From contig NZ_JBEPOC010000001.1 of assembly GCF_040546585.1 (NCBI RefSeq), positions 2,914,001 to 2,978,000 of the forward strand: DNA of 64,000 bases, written 5' to 3'. The notes beneath the pieces were generated by a model, which made no database searches, was not told where the DNA came from, and worked only from the letters and a program-made list of their open reading frames with translations. Each line of letters starts with the position of its first letter. Within the stretch, counting starts at the first letter, position 1. The DNA is from Marmoricola sp. OAE513 (GTDB lineage: Bacteria; Actinomycetota; Actinomycetes; Propionibacteriales; Nocardioidaceae). Positions 36,295 through 45,060 of the stretch are shown here, piece after piece. A program made the position numbers and the translations under genes.

Positions 36295-36377
36295 TCGCCG
36301 ACACGTCGCTTTCCCGCAGGCAGGTCCTGTTCGCTGCGCTCATGGACCTGCCTGCGGCAAACCGACGGGTCGGCTCC
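36295..36377. repeat. Dispersed repeat before manC (copy 2 of the accE repeat)
   Basis: The 17-nt and 18-nt blocks found inside accE flank a different centre here, which is a 14-bp perfect hairpin (36314-36327 with 36344-36357, 16-nt loop). The gap lies between the divergent TIGR03089 and manC genes. Confidence 0.7.
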
Positions 36378-36410
36378 ATCAGCCTGCGGCTGATTGGCAT
36401 GATGACGCCC

Positions 36411-37493
36411 ATGGATGAGCAGTTGTGGGCAATCGTTCCGGCGGGCGGCGCAGGGACGCGTCTCTGGCCGCTGTCACGCGCAGGGGCACCGAAGTTCCTG
36501 CACGACCTCGCCGGGAGCGGCCGCACCCTGCTGCAGGGCACCTACGACCGGCTCGAGCCGCTCGTCGGCGACAGGCTTCTCGTGGTGACCGGTGTCGCGC
36601 ACCAGGACGCCGTCCGCGGTCAGCTCGACGCGCTTCCCGCCGACCAGGTGATCGCCGAGCCGAGCCCGCGCGACTCGATGGCCGCGATCGGCCTCGCCGC
36701 TGCGATCATCGAGCGCCGTGACCCCGATGCGGTCATCGGTTCGTTCGCCGCGGACCACGTGATCGCCGACCCCGAGGCCTTCCGCGCCTGCGTCACCGAG
36801 GCCGCTCAGGTCGCGCGGACCGGCGCCCTGGTCACGATCGGCATCGAGCCCGACTTCGCGTCGACCGGCTTCGGGTACATCAAGCTCGGCGACCGGCTGA
36901 GCGACTTCGCCTCCGCGCACGGTGTGGCCGCGTTCGTGGAGAAGCCCGACGCCGCCACCGCCACGGCGTACGTCGCCAGCGGCGACTACCGCTGGAACGC
37001 CGGCATGTTCGTCGCGCGCGCCAGTGTCGTCCTCGACCTGCTCGCCCGCGAGCTGCCGGATCTCGCCCGGGACCTGCGTGCGATCGCCGCGGACCCCGAG
37101 AAGTTCGACGAGCGCCTCGCCGAGCTGTGGCCCGGTCTCGCGAAGATCGCCATCGACCACGCCATCGCCGAGCCGGCGGCGGCAGCGGGCAAGGTCGCCG
37201 TCGTTCCCGGGTCGTTCGGCTGGGAGGACATCGGCGACTTCGAGGCGCTCAGCAGCCTCCTGGACGGCGCCGAAGGCATCAAGGTGCTCGGCGATGCCGG
37301 CAGGGTCGTGTCGCGCGACAGCAGCGGCCTCGTGGTGGCCGGGACGGACCGGACCGTGGCAGTGCTCGGCCTCGACGACGTGGTCGTCGTCGACACCGGC
37401 GACGCGCTGCTGGTGACGACCACGGCGCACGCGCAGGAGGTCAAGGCGATCGTGGAGGCCCTCAAGGCCGCCGGCCGCACCGACCTCGTGTAG
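36411..37493 (+). CDS. manC: Mannose-1-phosphate guanylyltransferase
   Basis: A 360-residue nucleotidyltransferase making GDP-mannose for lipoglycans and mannosylation. AIVPAGGAGTRLWPLSR with APKFL is the GTP-binding signature; IGSFAADHVI, FGYIKLGD, FVEKPD, YRWNAGMFVAR and GSFGWEDIGDF follow in family order. It lacks the C-terminal isomerase domain of bifunctional forms. ATG 36411 is chosen because the upstream in-frame region falls in a repeat hairpin and CATGAT lies 7 nt upstream. Phosphomannomutase at 46 kb supplies its substrate. Confidence 0.93.
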   Translation: MDEQLWAIVPAGGAGTRLWPLSRAGAPKFLHDLAGSGRTLLQGTYDRLEPLVGDRLLVVTGVAHQDAVRGQLDALPADQVIAEPSPRDSMAAIGLAAAIIERRDPDAVIGSFAADHVIADPEAFRACVTEAAQVARTGALVTIGIEPDFASTGFGYIKLGDRLSDFASAHGVAAFVEKPDAATATAYVASGDYRWNAGMFVARASVVLDLLARELPDLARDLRAIAADPEKFDERLAELWPGLAKIAIDHAIAEPAAAAGKVAVVPGSFGWEDIGDFEALSSLLDGAEGIKVLGDAGRVVSRDSSGLVVAGTDRTVAVLGLDDVVVVDTGDALLVTTTAHAQEVKAIVEALKAAGRTDLV

Positions 37494-37530
37494 CAGGTCC
37501 GCGACAGCCCCGGTCGTCGACAACTCCGGT

Positions 37531-37595
37531 CGTCGAGCTTGCCGAGACGGGGTGAGGCTCTGCGCCCACGTCACCACATCTCGGCAGGCTCGATG
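37531..37595. repeat. Palindromic repeat family 1, copy 2
   Basis: Arms 37531-37555 and 37571-37595 match copy 1 (5337-5400) with a few substitutions and still pair at about 21 of 25 positions. It lies between convergent manC and the DUF3105 gene. Confidence 0.75.
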
Positions 37596-37615
37596 ACCGA
37601 GCTGCTCGATAGCCG

Positions 37616-38380
37616 CTACACCAGCGGCTGACCCGGCTCCGGGCTCTGCTCGTTGGTGTACTTGTTGAAGAACGCGTCCATCACGCCACCGCTGACCGAG
37701 GTGCAGTACTGCCAGTTGCCGGCCTGCTTCGACGTGTCGCCGGGGTTCTCGGCGTCGGCGGACCAGCGCGTCAGGGCGATGTGCTTGCCGTCGGGGAAGG
37801 CCTTGCCGTCGGCGGGCAGACCGTCGTGCTCCTTGGTGTACCAGGGGACGGCGATGAAGCGACCCTGGGCGTTCTGGAACTTCTCGGCGATGGCCTTCAG
37901 CTGGTCCATCTGCTTGTCGTCCTTGGCGGCCGTCTCGTCGTACCAGGCGATGACGTAGCCGTGCTCGAGGTTGTGCACCAGGGCAGCGACCTCGGGACGG
38001 TCGGCGGAGTAGAACGGACGACCGAACGCGGTCGGCGACGGCCGGTGGTTGCCGAACGACGGCGGCGCGTCGTTGTAGGTGATCGGGGTGCCGTCGGGGA
38101 TGTGGTTCTGCTGGCCGTCGGTCTTCGTGGTCTTGATCGGGTCGCAGCCCGCGGCGGACTCGGTCTTGCCGATCGAGGCCAGCTTCTTCTTCGCCAGGGC
38201 GTCCTTGTCGCGGCTGTCCTTGATCGCGACGAACGCGGCCGAGCCGATCAGGGCACCGACGACGATGATGCAGGCGCCGAGGATCAGCAGGCTGCGGGTG
38301 CGCTCCTTGCGAGCCTGCTCGCTGCGCATCTGCTCGACCATCGCGCGACGCTCGTTGGTCTTCTGGTTCTTCTTGGCCAC
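37616..38380 (-). CDS. DUF3105 membrane-anchored protein
   Basis: A 254-residue protein with a basic cytosolic start (VAKKNQKTNERRAMVEQM), one membrane segment near 33-55, and an extracytoplasmic DUF3105 domain: YNDAPPSFGNHRPSP, LVHNLEHGYVIAWYDE, FIAVPWY and ALTRWSAD near the end. The His-rich conserved motifs suggest metal binding, but function is unknown. GTG 38380 removes 19 low-complexity residues from the longest frame. It is transcribed after fbiA-fbiB with a 40-bp gap. Confidence 0.82.
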   Translation of the reverse strand: MAKKNQKTNERRAMVEQMRSEQARKERTRSLLILGACIIVVGALIGSAAFVAIKDSRDKDALAKKKLASIGKTESAAGCDPIKTTKTDGQQNHIPDGTPITYNDAPPSFGNHRPSPTAFGRPFYSADRPEVAALVHNLEHGYVIAWYDETAAKDDKQMDQLKAIAEKFQNAQGRFIAVPWYTKEHDGLPADGKAFPDGKHIALTRWSADAENPGDTSKQAGNWQYCTSVSGGVMDAFFNKYTNEQSPEPGQPLV

Positions 38381-38420
38381 GGGGCTGCTCTCTGGCTCGG
38401 CGGTCGGATCGAGGGGAAGT

Positions 38421-39353
38421 CTACGAAAGCGGAGCAAGAGATGTGGACGTGTCCGCGTTTGACCCGGGAGCGGGGGCCCAGCCGAACGCGAACAGCAGCG
38501 CTCCGAGGCGCACGTCGGTCGCCGGAGCGGCGACCTCCAGCCGCCCGTCGAGCTCGGTGACCGCGAAGCCGCACTCTGTCAGCGCGGCCACCAGGTCGCC
38601 GACCAGTGCAGGGGCGCCGAAGGCCGTGCGGTCGCGTCCGGCCAGGGCGGCGGTGACCGCCTCGCGGCTGCCGAGGCCGAACATGTCGGTCCCGACCTCG
38701 CGGACCAGGCTGCGAGCACCGGGCCCGTGCTGGCCGCGGGGGAGCACCCGGTCGGCGAGACCGCGGACGACGGTGACCGGACGCCCGCCGAGCTTGCCGC
38801 TGACGACCTCGGCGATCCCGGTGATCTCGTCGGCGACCGCCGGCGCGGTGACCGCGAGCGGGTTGCCGTAGGAGTCGGTGCTGCCGTCGAAGGACACCAT
38901 CGGCTCGAGGCCGGCCGCCCCTACCGCGATGTCGGTCTGACCGTGCCGCCACGCGCGACCGGCGGTGTCGCTGATCAGCACGGCGACGTCGTACCCGGTG
39001 CTCGCGGCGAGGTCCTCACGGATCCGGCGGGCGGACGCGTCCGGGTCCAGGGGCAGCAGCACCAGCTTGCCGGGCTCGACGTTCGAGGCGTCGATCCCGG
39101 CCGCCGCCATCACCAGCCCGAGGTGGTTCTCCACGATGCTCGTCGGCCCGCGGCGCGCTACGAGCCGGACGGTCTCGGCGCGGATCGCGTCCTCCCGGTC
39201 GACCGCCACGACCCGGCCCTCGGCCTTGCTGACCACCTTGCTGGTGATGACCACGACGTCACCGTCCGCGACGTACGGCGCGCACAGGGCGGCCAGGTCG
39301 GTACCCGCGGTGACCTCACCGATGCCGTCGGGGGAGAAGACCTCGATGCTCAC
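38421..39353 (-). CDS. fbiB: Coenzyme F420-0:L-glutamate ligase (FbiB/CofE) without full nitroreductase domain
   Basis: A 310-residue protein that adds gamma-linked glutamates to F420-0. The CofE domain fills about 1-240: VVVITSKVVSKAEGR, SIVENHLGLVMAAAG, VLLPLDPDASARRIREDL, VLISDTAGRAWRHGQTDIAVGAAGL and EITGIAEVVSGKLGG. Mycobacterial FbiB (about 448 residues) adds a C-terminal FMN nitroreductase domain; only some 70 residues follow here (REAVTAALAGRDRTAFGAP onward), so that domain is absent or vestigial. GTG 39353 overlaps fbiA by 4 nt (GTGA). Confidence 0.9.
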   Translation of the reverse strand: MSIEVFSPDGIGEVTAGTDLAALCAPYVADGDVVVITSKVVSKAEGRVVAVDREDAIRAETVRLVARRGPTSIVENHLGLVMAAAGIDASNVEPGKLVLLPLDPDASARRIREDLAASTGYDVAVLISDTAGRAWRHGQTDIAVGAAGLEPMVSFDGSTDSYGNPLAVTAPAVADEITGIAEVVSGKLGGRPVTVVRGLADRVLPRGQHGPGARSLVREVGTDMFGLGSREAVTAALAGRDRTAFGAPALVGDLVAALTECGFAVTELDGRLEVAAPATDVRLGALLFAFGWAPAPGSNADTSTSLAPLS

Positions 39354-40345
39354 AGCCCGGCCAGGGCGATGACCTCGGCGACCATGTCGGCGGTGGCGTC
39401 GTGGTCGGTCATCATCAACGGGACGGCCCGGGCCCGGATGCCCGCGTCCTCGATCCGCTCGACCAGGCCGGCGTCGACGGTGTCGACGAGCCAGCCGTCC
39501 AGCAGGCCTTCGGCGGCGCGTGCCCCGTAGTGCTCGGCGACGCCCGCGGCGGACACCTCGACGCCGATGATGCCGAGCAGCTGTCGAGCCATCCCGCGGA
39601 CGTGGTCGGCGCCGACGATGCCCGAGACGCCGACGACCGGCGCCGAGGTGCTGCGCACGGCGTCGCGGATGCCGGGTACCGCCAGGATGGTGCCGACCGA
39701 GACGACCGGGTTGGAGGGCGGCAGGATGAGCAGGTCCGTGTCGGTGATGGCGGCGAGCACATCGGGTCCGGGCCGGGACTCCTCGGCGCCGATCGGCACC
39801 ACGGCGTACGCCGGGACGTTCGCCTGGTGCCTGATCCAGTACTCCTGGAAGTGCACGGCGCGGCGCTCGTCTGTGTCGGGGTCGTCGATGACGACGTGCG
39901 TCTCGATCCGGTCGTCGGACATGGGGAGCAGCCGGACCCCGGGCTGCCAGCGCTTGCAGAGCGCCTCGGTGACCTGGGTCAGGCCGAACCCGGCGTCGAG
40001 CATCTGGGTGCGCACCAGGTGGGTGGCGAGGTCGCGGTCGCCGAGGCCGAACCACGTCGGCTCCACGCCGTACGCCGCCAGCTCCTCCTTCGCGTGCCAG
40101 GTCTCGTCGGTGCGTCCCCACCCGCGCTCGGGGTCGATGCCGTTGCCGAGCGTGTACATCACGGTGTCGAGGTCGGGGCACACCTTGAGGCCGTGGACCC
40201 AGATGTCGTCCCCGGTGTTGGCGATCACCGTGACCTCGGTGGGGGAACCCGTTCTCTCGATCAGCCGGAGCACGCCCTGGATGAAGCGGGCGCCTCCGAC
40301 GCCTCCGGAGAGGACCGTGATCCGGTTCGGAACGTCGTTCGTCAT
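39350..40345 (-). CDS. fbiA: 2-phospho-L-lactate / phosphoenolpyruvate transferase
   Basis: A 331-residue CofD-family enzyme that joins the lactyl- or PEP-diphosphoguanosine donor to FO, giving (dehydro)F420-0. ITVLSGGVGGARFIQGVL opens the fold, then VIANTGDDIWVHGLKVCPDLDTVMYTL, GWGRTDETWHAKEEL, FGLGDRDLATHLVRT and LILPPSNPVVSVGTILAVPGIRD. Length is normal. ATG 40345 begins the conserved domain. It is divergent from whiB2, exactly as in M. tuberculosis, and overlaps fbiB. Confidence 0.95.
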   Translation of the reverse strand: MTNDVPNRITVLSGGVGGARFIQGVLRLIERTGSPTEVTVIANTGDDIWVHGLKVCPDLDTVMYTLGNGIDPERGWGRTDETWHAKEELAAYGVEPTWFGLGDRDLATHLVRTQMLDAGFGLTQVTEALCKRWQPGVRLLPMSDDRIETHVVIDDPDTDERRAVHFQEYWIRHQANVPAYAVVPIGAEESRPGPDVLAAITDTDLLILPPSNPVVSVGTILAVPGIRDAVRSTSAPVVGVSGIVGADHVRGMARQLLGIIGVEVSAAGVAEHYGARAAEGLLDGWLVDTVDAGLVERIEDAGIRARAVPLMMTDHDATADMVAEVIALAGL

Positions 40346-40389
40346 GGCAGAAGTGTGTCCCTCGGAGGATTCCAATAGCAGACCGGGGC

Positions 40390-40419
40390 TTGACTTCACC
40401 GGTACGACAGGCATGTAAT
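40390..40419 (+). promoter_or_regulatory. Sigma-A-like promoter of whiB2
   Basis: TTGACT (40390-40395), an 18-bp spacer and TGTAAT (40414-40419) give an unusually complete -35/-10 pair for this window. Start would be near 40426, leaving a leader of about 94 nt. Confidence 0.55.
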
Positions 40420-40482
40420 CACATCAGTGTGGTTTTCAACTCCGACGCACGTCGGTGAGGAAGGTCACTCTCACACAACATC

Positions 40483-40500
40483 GCAACCCGTCAGGGTTGC
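40483..40500 (+). other. Hairpin in the whiB2 leader
   Basis: GCAACCC pairs perfectly with GGGTTGC over a GTCA loop, ending 7 nt before the AAGGGGA ribosome site (40508-40514). It could modulate ribosome access. Confidence 0.5.
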
Positions 40501-40519
40501 TGGGTCGAAGGGGAACATC

Positions 40520-40774
40520 GTGCGCGAGCTGTATCTGCTCGAGGGGGACGCTGACGAGAGCGGTTGGCAGGAGCGTGCCCTGTGCGCTCAGACCGACCCG
40601 GAGGCGTTCTTCCCGGAAAAGGGTGGTTCCACCCGCGAAGCCAAGCGTGTTTGCCTGACCTGCGACGTCCGCGGGGACTGCCTGGAGTACGCACTCGGCA
40701 ACGACGAGCGCTTCGGCATCTGGGGCGGGCTCAGCGAGCGGGAGCGGCGCAAGCTCAAGAAGCGCGCAGTCTGA
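40520..40774 (+). CDS. whiB2: WhiB-family iron-sulfur regulator (WhiB2/WhmD type)
   Basis: An 84-residue protein with the four cluster cysteines Cys22, Cys45, Cys48 and Cys54 (C-x22-C-x2-C-x5-C), then GIWGG at 66-70 and a basic tail RERRKLKKR. WhiB proteins hold a [4Fe-4S] cluster and bind sigma-A region 4 to tune promoters. Position next to fbiA identifies it as the WhiB2/WhmD/WblB orthologue, required for septation and division in relatives. GTG 40520 has AAGGGGA 5 nt upstream; longer frames to 40427 are unlikely. Confidence 0.93.
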   Translation: MRELYLLEGDADESGWQERALCAQTDPEAFFPEKGGSTREAKRVCLTCDVRGDCLEYALGNDERFGIWGGLSERERRKLKKRAV

Positions 40775-40804
40775 GCCAGACGCCGTGAAATCGCGCACCC
40801 CGCC

Positions 40805-40870
40805 GCGTTCTCGTCGCTTGGCGGCCGCTTCGCTCTGAGGCCGCCTGCGCTCCTCAGCCTTGCAGGGCAC
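40805..40870. repeat. Palindromic repeat family 3, copy 1
   Basis: The stretch after whiB2 shares blocks with 58028-58102: a 16-nt opening block (15 of 16 identical) and a closing block around cgcctgcgct. GGCGGCC (40820-40826) pairs with GGCCGCC (40839-40845). It may terminate whiB2. Confidence 0.65.
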
Positions 40871-40915
40871 ACGATTTGACGACGTCTGGATTCTCTGGGG
40901 CTGGGAATCAGGTCC

Positions 40916-40921
40916 TAGGCT
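40916..40921 (+). promoter_or_regulatory. -10 element of the polytopic glycosyltransferase gene (TAGGCT)
   Basis: TAGGCT ends 8 nt before GTG 40930. Confidence 0.5.
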
Positions 40922-40929
40922 GACCCCTC

Positions 40930-43710
40930 GTGAAGGTCACCGCGCTCCTCGTCAGCCACAACGGTGCTCGCTGGCTTCCAGCGGTGCTCGCCGGCCTGGC
41001 TGCGTCGACGCGCAAGATCGACGCGATCGTCGCCGTCGACACCGGTTCGACCGACGACTCGGTCGCCCTCCTGGAGCGCACGATCGGTGCCCCGGCCCTC
41101 CGCCTCGACCCGCGGACGCCGTACGCCGAGTCGATCCGGGTGGCGCTCGCGCACGCCGCGCCGGCCCAGCCCGACGAGTGGATCTGGCTGCTCCACGACG
41201 ACTCGAACCCGTCGCCGGAGTGCCTCGCCACCCTGCTGGAGACGGCTGCGAGCGTCGGCCCCGAGGTCGCCGTCCTCGGCCCGAAGCTGCGGGAGTGGCC
41301 CTCGTTGAAGCGGCTGCTCGAGGTCGGCGTCACGTTGACCGGGACCGGGCAGCGCGAGACCGGCCTGGAGCGTGGCGAGTACGACCAGGGTCAGCACGAC
41401 GAGCCGCACCGGGTGCTGGCGGTCAACACTGCCGGCATGCTGGTGCGCCGCGAGGTGCTCGAGCAGGTGGGACTCGACCAGTTCCTGCCCGTCTTCGGCA
41501 CTGACATCGACTTCGGCTGGCGGGTGGCGCGCGCCGGCTACGCCACCCGGGTGGTCCCCGACGCGGTGATGTTCCACGTGGAGGCGTCCCGGCAGGGCCG
41601 CCGCGACTCCGAGCTCGTCGAGCACCCGGGCCGACAGATCCGCGAGGGCGCCCAGTACACGCTGCTGGTCAACAGCCCCGGCTGGACCATCCCGTTCCGC
41701 TCGGCCCGGATGATCCTCGGCGGTCTGCTGCGAGCCCTCGGTCTGCTGCTCGTCCGCGCGCCCGGGGAGGCCGCCGACGAGGTCGCCGCTCTGCTCAACA
41801 TCTTCAGCCACCCGCGCCGGATCCTGCGGGCCCGTCGCGGGCGTGCCGAGGGCGCGACGGTGACCCACCAGGAGATCCGTTCGCTGCTGGCACCGTTCTG
41901 GCTGCCCTACCGGCACGGCCTGGACTACGTCACCGACGTGGGCGTCGCGATCGCCGCCAGCCTGCGCGAGCAGGCCGAACGGCGCCGTCCGCCCGGCGTC
42001 ACCGAGGAGACGCCCTGGTTCACCCGGCTGCTGCGCGCCCCCGCGCTGTGGGCCCTGCTGCTCGCCGTGGTCGCGGGTCGGTCGTTCCTCGACGGCGCCG
42101 GCCCGCTGCACGGTGGCGCGCTGCTCCCGGTCCCCGAGCACGTCTCGCACTGGTGGCAGCTGTGGGGCGGGTGGCAGCACGACCTCGGCACCGGGTCCAG
42201 CGCGCCGGGGCCGGCGTACCTGTTCCCGCTCGCGCTGCTCGGAACGGCGCTGCTCGGCAAGGCCGAGCTCGTCGTCGTGGCGGTCTTCGTGCTCGCCGTG
42301 CCGGTCGCCTTCCTCGGCGCCCTGCGGTTCCTCCGCCGGATCTGCACCGGCCCGTGGGCGCCCCTGTGGGGTGCGGCCACCTTCGCGCTGATGCCGGTGG
42401 TCTCCGGTGCCGTCAGCCAAGGGCGGCTCGGCACCGTCGTCGGTGCGGCCGTGCTGCCCTACCTGGTCACCGCCGCCCTGGGCCTGGTCGTCACGGTCCC
42501 GTCCGAGAGCGGACACACCCCGGAGGTGCGCCGCTGGCGCTCGGCCTGGCGCACGGCCGTCCTGGCCGGGCTGCTGATCGCCTTCGTCCCGCCTGCCCTG
42601 ATCGTCCTGGCCCTGCTCCTGCTGTTCGCGGTGATCAGCGGACTGCTCCAGCCCCGGTCCCGGGAGCTGGTCGTCGTGCTGGTCGTCCCGGTCCTCCTGG
42701 TGCTGCCGTGGGCGATCGCGACCTTGAGCGTCCCCGGGGCCTGGCTGGTCGAGGCCGGCCGGGCCGCGGCGCTCCCGTCGTCCCCGACCTTCCTCGACCT
42801 CGTCCTGGGACGCAGCGCCGGCGTCATCGAGGCGCCGGCCTGGTTCGGGGTCGGGCTCCCGCTCGCCGCGCTGCTCGCGTTCCTGCGGCCGGACACCCGC
42901 CCGCGGGTGCTGCAGGCGTGGGCGGTCGTGCTGGCCAGCGCGACCGTGCTCGCGGCCACCTCCCGCGTCCCGGTCACCCTGCCCGGCGTCCCGGTCGACT
43001 TCCGGCCGTGGCCCGGCTTCCTGCTGATCCTGGTCCAGGGTGGCTTCATCGTCGCGGCCGCGATCGCCGCCGACGGTGCGGTCAAGCTGTTCTCCGAGGC
43101 CAGCTTCACCTGGCGGCAGCCGGTCGCGGCGCTGACCTGCGCGGCGGCACTGGCGGCGCCCGTGCTCGCCACGGGTTGGTGGCTGGCACGGGTCGACGAG
43201 GGTCCGGTGCAGCGGTCGGCGACCACCGAGCTCCCGACGTACATCAAGGAGCTGGCCCTGGACACGAACGAGGTCGGGGTCCTGCGGATCACCGGTGGAC
43301 TGCAGTCCGGCATCGAGTACCAGCTGCTGCGGTCGGGGCCGCAGCGTCTCGGCGACGACGGCGTCCTCGCCCTGACCGAGCCGGACCGCCGCTTCCGCGC
43401 CCTCGTCGAGAGGTTGCTCTCGACCGCGCGCACCGACGACGCCGACCTGCTCGCGTCGTACGGCGTGCGCTACGTCTACGCACCGGCCCCGGTCGCCGGT
43501 GTGGTGAGCGGAGGGCTCGACGCAGCACCGGGCTTCCTCGACGCCAGCGCGCCGGCGCCCGGGTCGCGCACCTGGGCCGTGCAGCCCGACCCGAGCCTGA
43601 AGGGTGTCGACAGCGACCGTGCCCTGACCCGCCCGCTCTGGGTCGCGGTCAGCGTGCTCACCCTGATCACCGCGCTGGTGCTCGCGGCTCCCGACCGGCG
43701 GCGCCGATGA
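40930..43710 (+). CDS. Family 2 glycosyltransferase with large polytopic membrane domain
   Basis: A 926-residue protein. Residues 1 to about 260 are a GT-A domain: ALLVSHNGARWLPAVL, AVDTGSTDDSVALL, WIWLLHDDSNPSPE, LAVNTAGMLVRREVL and GTDIDFGWRVARAGY. From about 365 to 720 come a dozen hydrophobic segments, then an extracytoplasmic C-terminal region and a last membrane segment near 900-920. It probably modifies a lipid-linked sugar or wall polymer at the membrane; the acceptor is unknown. Its stop overlaps the DUF5719 gene by 4 nt, so the two likely act together. The arrangement is conserved in other actinobacteria. Confidence 0.85.
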   Translation: MKVTALLVSHNGARWLPAVLAGLAASTRKIDAIVAVDTGSTDDSVALLERTIGAPALRLDPRTPYAESIRVALAHAAPAQPDEWIWLLHDDSNPSPECLATLLETAASVGPEVAVLGPKLREWPSLKRLLEVGVTLTGTGQRETGLERGEYDQGQHDEPHRVLAVNTAGMLVRREVLEQVGLDQFLPVFGTDIDFGWRVARAGYATRVVPDAVMFHVEASRQGRRDSELVEHPGRQIREGAQYTLLVNSPGWTIPFRSARMILGGLLRALGLLLVRAPGEAADEVAALLNIFSHPRRILRARRGRAEGATVTHQEIRSLLAPFWLPYRHGLDYVTDVGVAIAASLREQAERRRPPGVTEETPWFTRLLRAPALWALLLAVVAGRSFLDGAGPLHGGALLPVPEHVSHWWQLWGGWQHDLGTGSSAPGPAYLFPLALLGTALLGKAELVVVAVFVLAVPVAFLGALRFLRRICTGPWAPLWGAATFALMPVVSGAVSQGRLGTVVGAAVLPYLVTAALGLVVTVPSESGHTPEVRRWRSAWRTAVLAGLLIAFVPPALIVLALLLLFAVISGLLQPRSRELVVVLVVPVLLVLPWAIATLSVPGAWLVEAGRAAALPSSPTFLDLVLGRSAGVIEAPAWFGVGLPLAALLAFLRPDTRPRVLQAWAVVLASATVLAATSRVPVTLPGVPVDFRPWPGFLLILVQGGFIVAAAIAADGAVKLFSEASFTWRQPVAALTCAAALAAPVLATGWWLARVDEGPVQRSATTELPTYIKELALDTNEVGVLRITGGLQSGIEYQLLRSGPQRLGDDGVLALTEPDRRFRALVERLLSTARTDDADLLASYGVRYVYAPAPVAGVVSGGLDAAPGFLDASAPAPGSRTWAVQPDPSLKGVDSDRALTRPLWVAVSVLTLITALVLAAPDRRRR

Positions 43711-45059
43711 CGACCCCGAGCCCCGCCCCCGCCCCCGCCGGCGGCAGCCGCCGCGCCGCGACCCGCACGAACCCCGGCCGGATCGTGATGTTCTGGCTCG
43801 TCGTCGTCGGGCTGACCGTGGGCATGCTGACCCTGGCCGGGACGACGCCGCGCGGGATCGGCCGACCGGTCGAGGACCCGTCGCGGGTCCAGCTGGATCG
43901 ACGCACCTTCAGCTGCGCCGGGGGCATCGAGGGCGCGAGCACCCGGTCGGGCAGCGTCAAGGAGGGCCTCGCCGCCGCGAAGACGGTGCCGGTCGATCCG
44001 CGCCAGCCGGTCACCTTCGTCGCCGGGCGGGACGTCGCCACCGGTGCCTTCGCCGGGCAGCAGGCGAGCACGGCGACATCGCTGGCCTGGCTACCCTGTC
44101 CCGAGCCCCGGGCCCGGTGGTGGTTCGTCGGGGCGGGCGGCGCGGCGGTCACCCACGACACCGTGCTGACGTTGAGCAACCCGCGCGCCGGTGAGGCCAG
44201 CGTCGACATCGAGGTCTTCGGCCCCGACGGCCCGGTCGAGGCGCCGGACTTCTCCGACGTGCAGGTCCCCGCCGGTGGGCACAAGGTCATCGACCTCGCG
44301 AAGACCGCTCCGGCGGTCGGCGAGCTCGCCGTCAAGATCATCGCGCGCCGCGGGCTGGTCGCGGTCTCCGCCGTGGACCGGTTCTCGCCGGGCGCGGTGG
44401 GCGACACCGCCACCGAGTGGCTGCCCGCCCAGTCCTCGCCGGGACGGTCGACCACGATCGCCGGCATTCCGCCCGAGCGCGGCGCCTCCACCCTGGTGGT
44501 GGTCAACCCCGGTCCGGTCGAGGCGATCGTCAAGGTGTCGGTGATCGGCGCGACGGGCACGTTCACCCCCGAGGCGCTCAGCGAGTTCATCGTCGGACCG
44601 GAGTCGGTCCAGACGCTGCCGATGGCCTCGGTCATCGACGGCACGCCGCTCGCGCTGCGGATCACCTCCGCGCAGCGGGTGACCGCGACCCTCCGATCGG
44701 TCAAGGCCGGGGACACCTCCTACGCGACCGGCGTCCGGCTGATCCGGGGCAGCACGGCGTTCGCCGTCCCGGACGGGAAGGGGCAGCTGGTGCTCTCGTC
44801 GCTGCGCCAGGGCTCGACGGTCCAGGTGACGGCGCACGGCAGCGGCGGCGAGACCCTGCTCGACGACGCCGTGAAGGTGGCAGCGCGCACCAGCGTCCCG
44901 GTGGCGCTGCCGGCCGGCACCCGCTACGTGAGCCTGGAGGCCGACCGGGTCGACGCGGTCGCCGGGTTCTCGGTCCTCGGCAAGGCAGGCGTGACCGGTG
45001 CCGGCGTGATGCCGTCACGCAGGTCCGTGCTGCTTCCGCAGGTCAGCCTCGGCTGGTAG
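43707..45059 (+). CDS. DUF5719 membrane-anchored extracytoplasmic protein
   Basis: A 450-residue protein with an Ala/Pro-rich start, one membrane segment near 27-45 and a long beta-rich extracytoplasmic part with repeated Ig-like units (for example VLTLSNPRAGEASVDIEVFGPDGPV, TLVVVNPGPVEAIVKVSVIG). This matches DUF5719, of unknown function, regularly coupled to the GT2-membrane protein upstream; here ATG 43707 overlaps its stop (ATGA). It may scaffold or receive the sugar added by that enzyme. It converges with the metallopeptidase-like gene with 1 bp between stops. Confidence 0.82.
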   Translation: MTTPSPAPAPAGGSRRAATRTNPGRIVMFWLVVVGLTVGMLTLAGTTPRGIGRPVEDPSRVQLDRRTFSCAGGIEGASTRSGSVKEGLAAAKTVPVDPRQPVTFVAGRDVATGAFAGQQASTATSLAWLPCPEPRARWWFVGAGGAAVTHDTVLTLSNPRAGEASVDIEVFGPDGPVEAPDFSDVQVPAGGHKVIDLAKTAPAVGELAVKIIARRGLVAVSAVDRFSPGAVGDTATEWLPAQSSPGRSTTIAGIPPERGASTLVVVNPGPVEAIVKVSVIGATGTFTPEALSEFIVGPESVQTLPMASVIDGTPLALRITSAQRVTATLRSVKAGDTSYATGVRLIRGSTAFAVPDGKGQLVLSSLRQGSTVQVTAHGSGGETLLDDAVKVAARTSVPVALPAGTRYVSLEADRVDAVAGFSVLGKAGVTGAGVMPSRRSVLLPQVSLGW

Positions 45060-45060
45060 C

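Noticed and set aside
36342-36410. Longer N-terminus for manC from ATG 36342
   Set aside because: Those codons fall in the hairpin of a dispersed repeat, and the family begins at the later ATG 36411.
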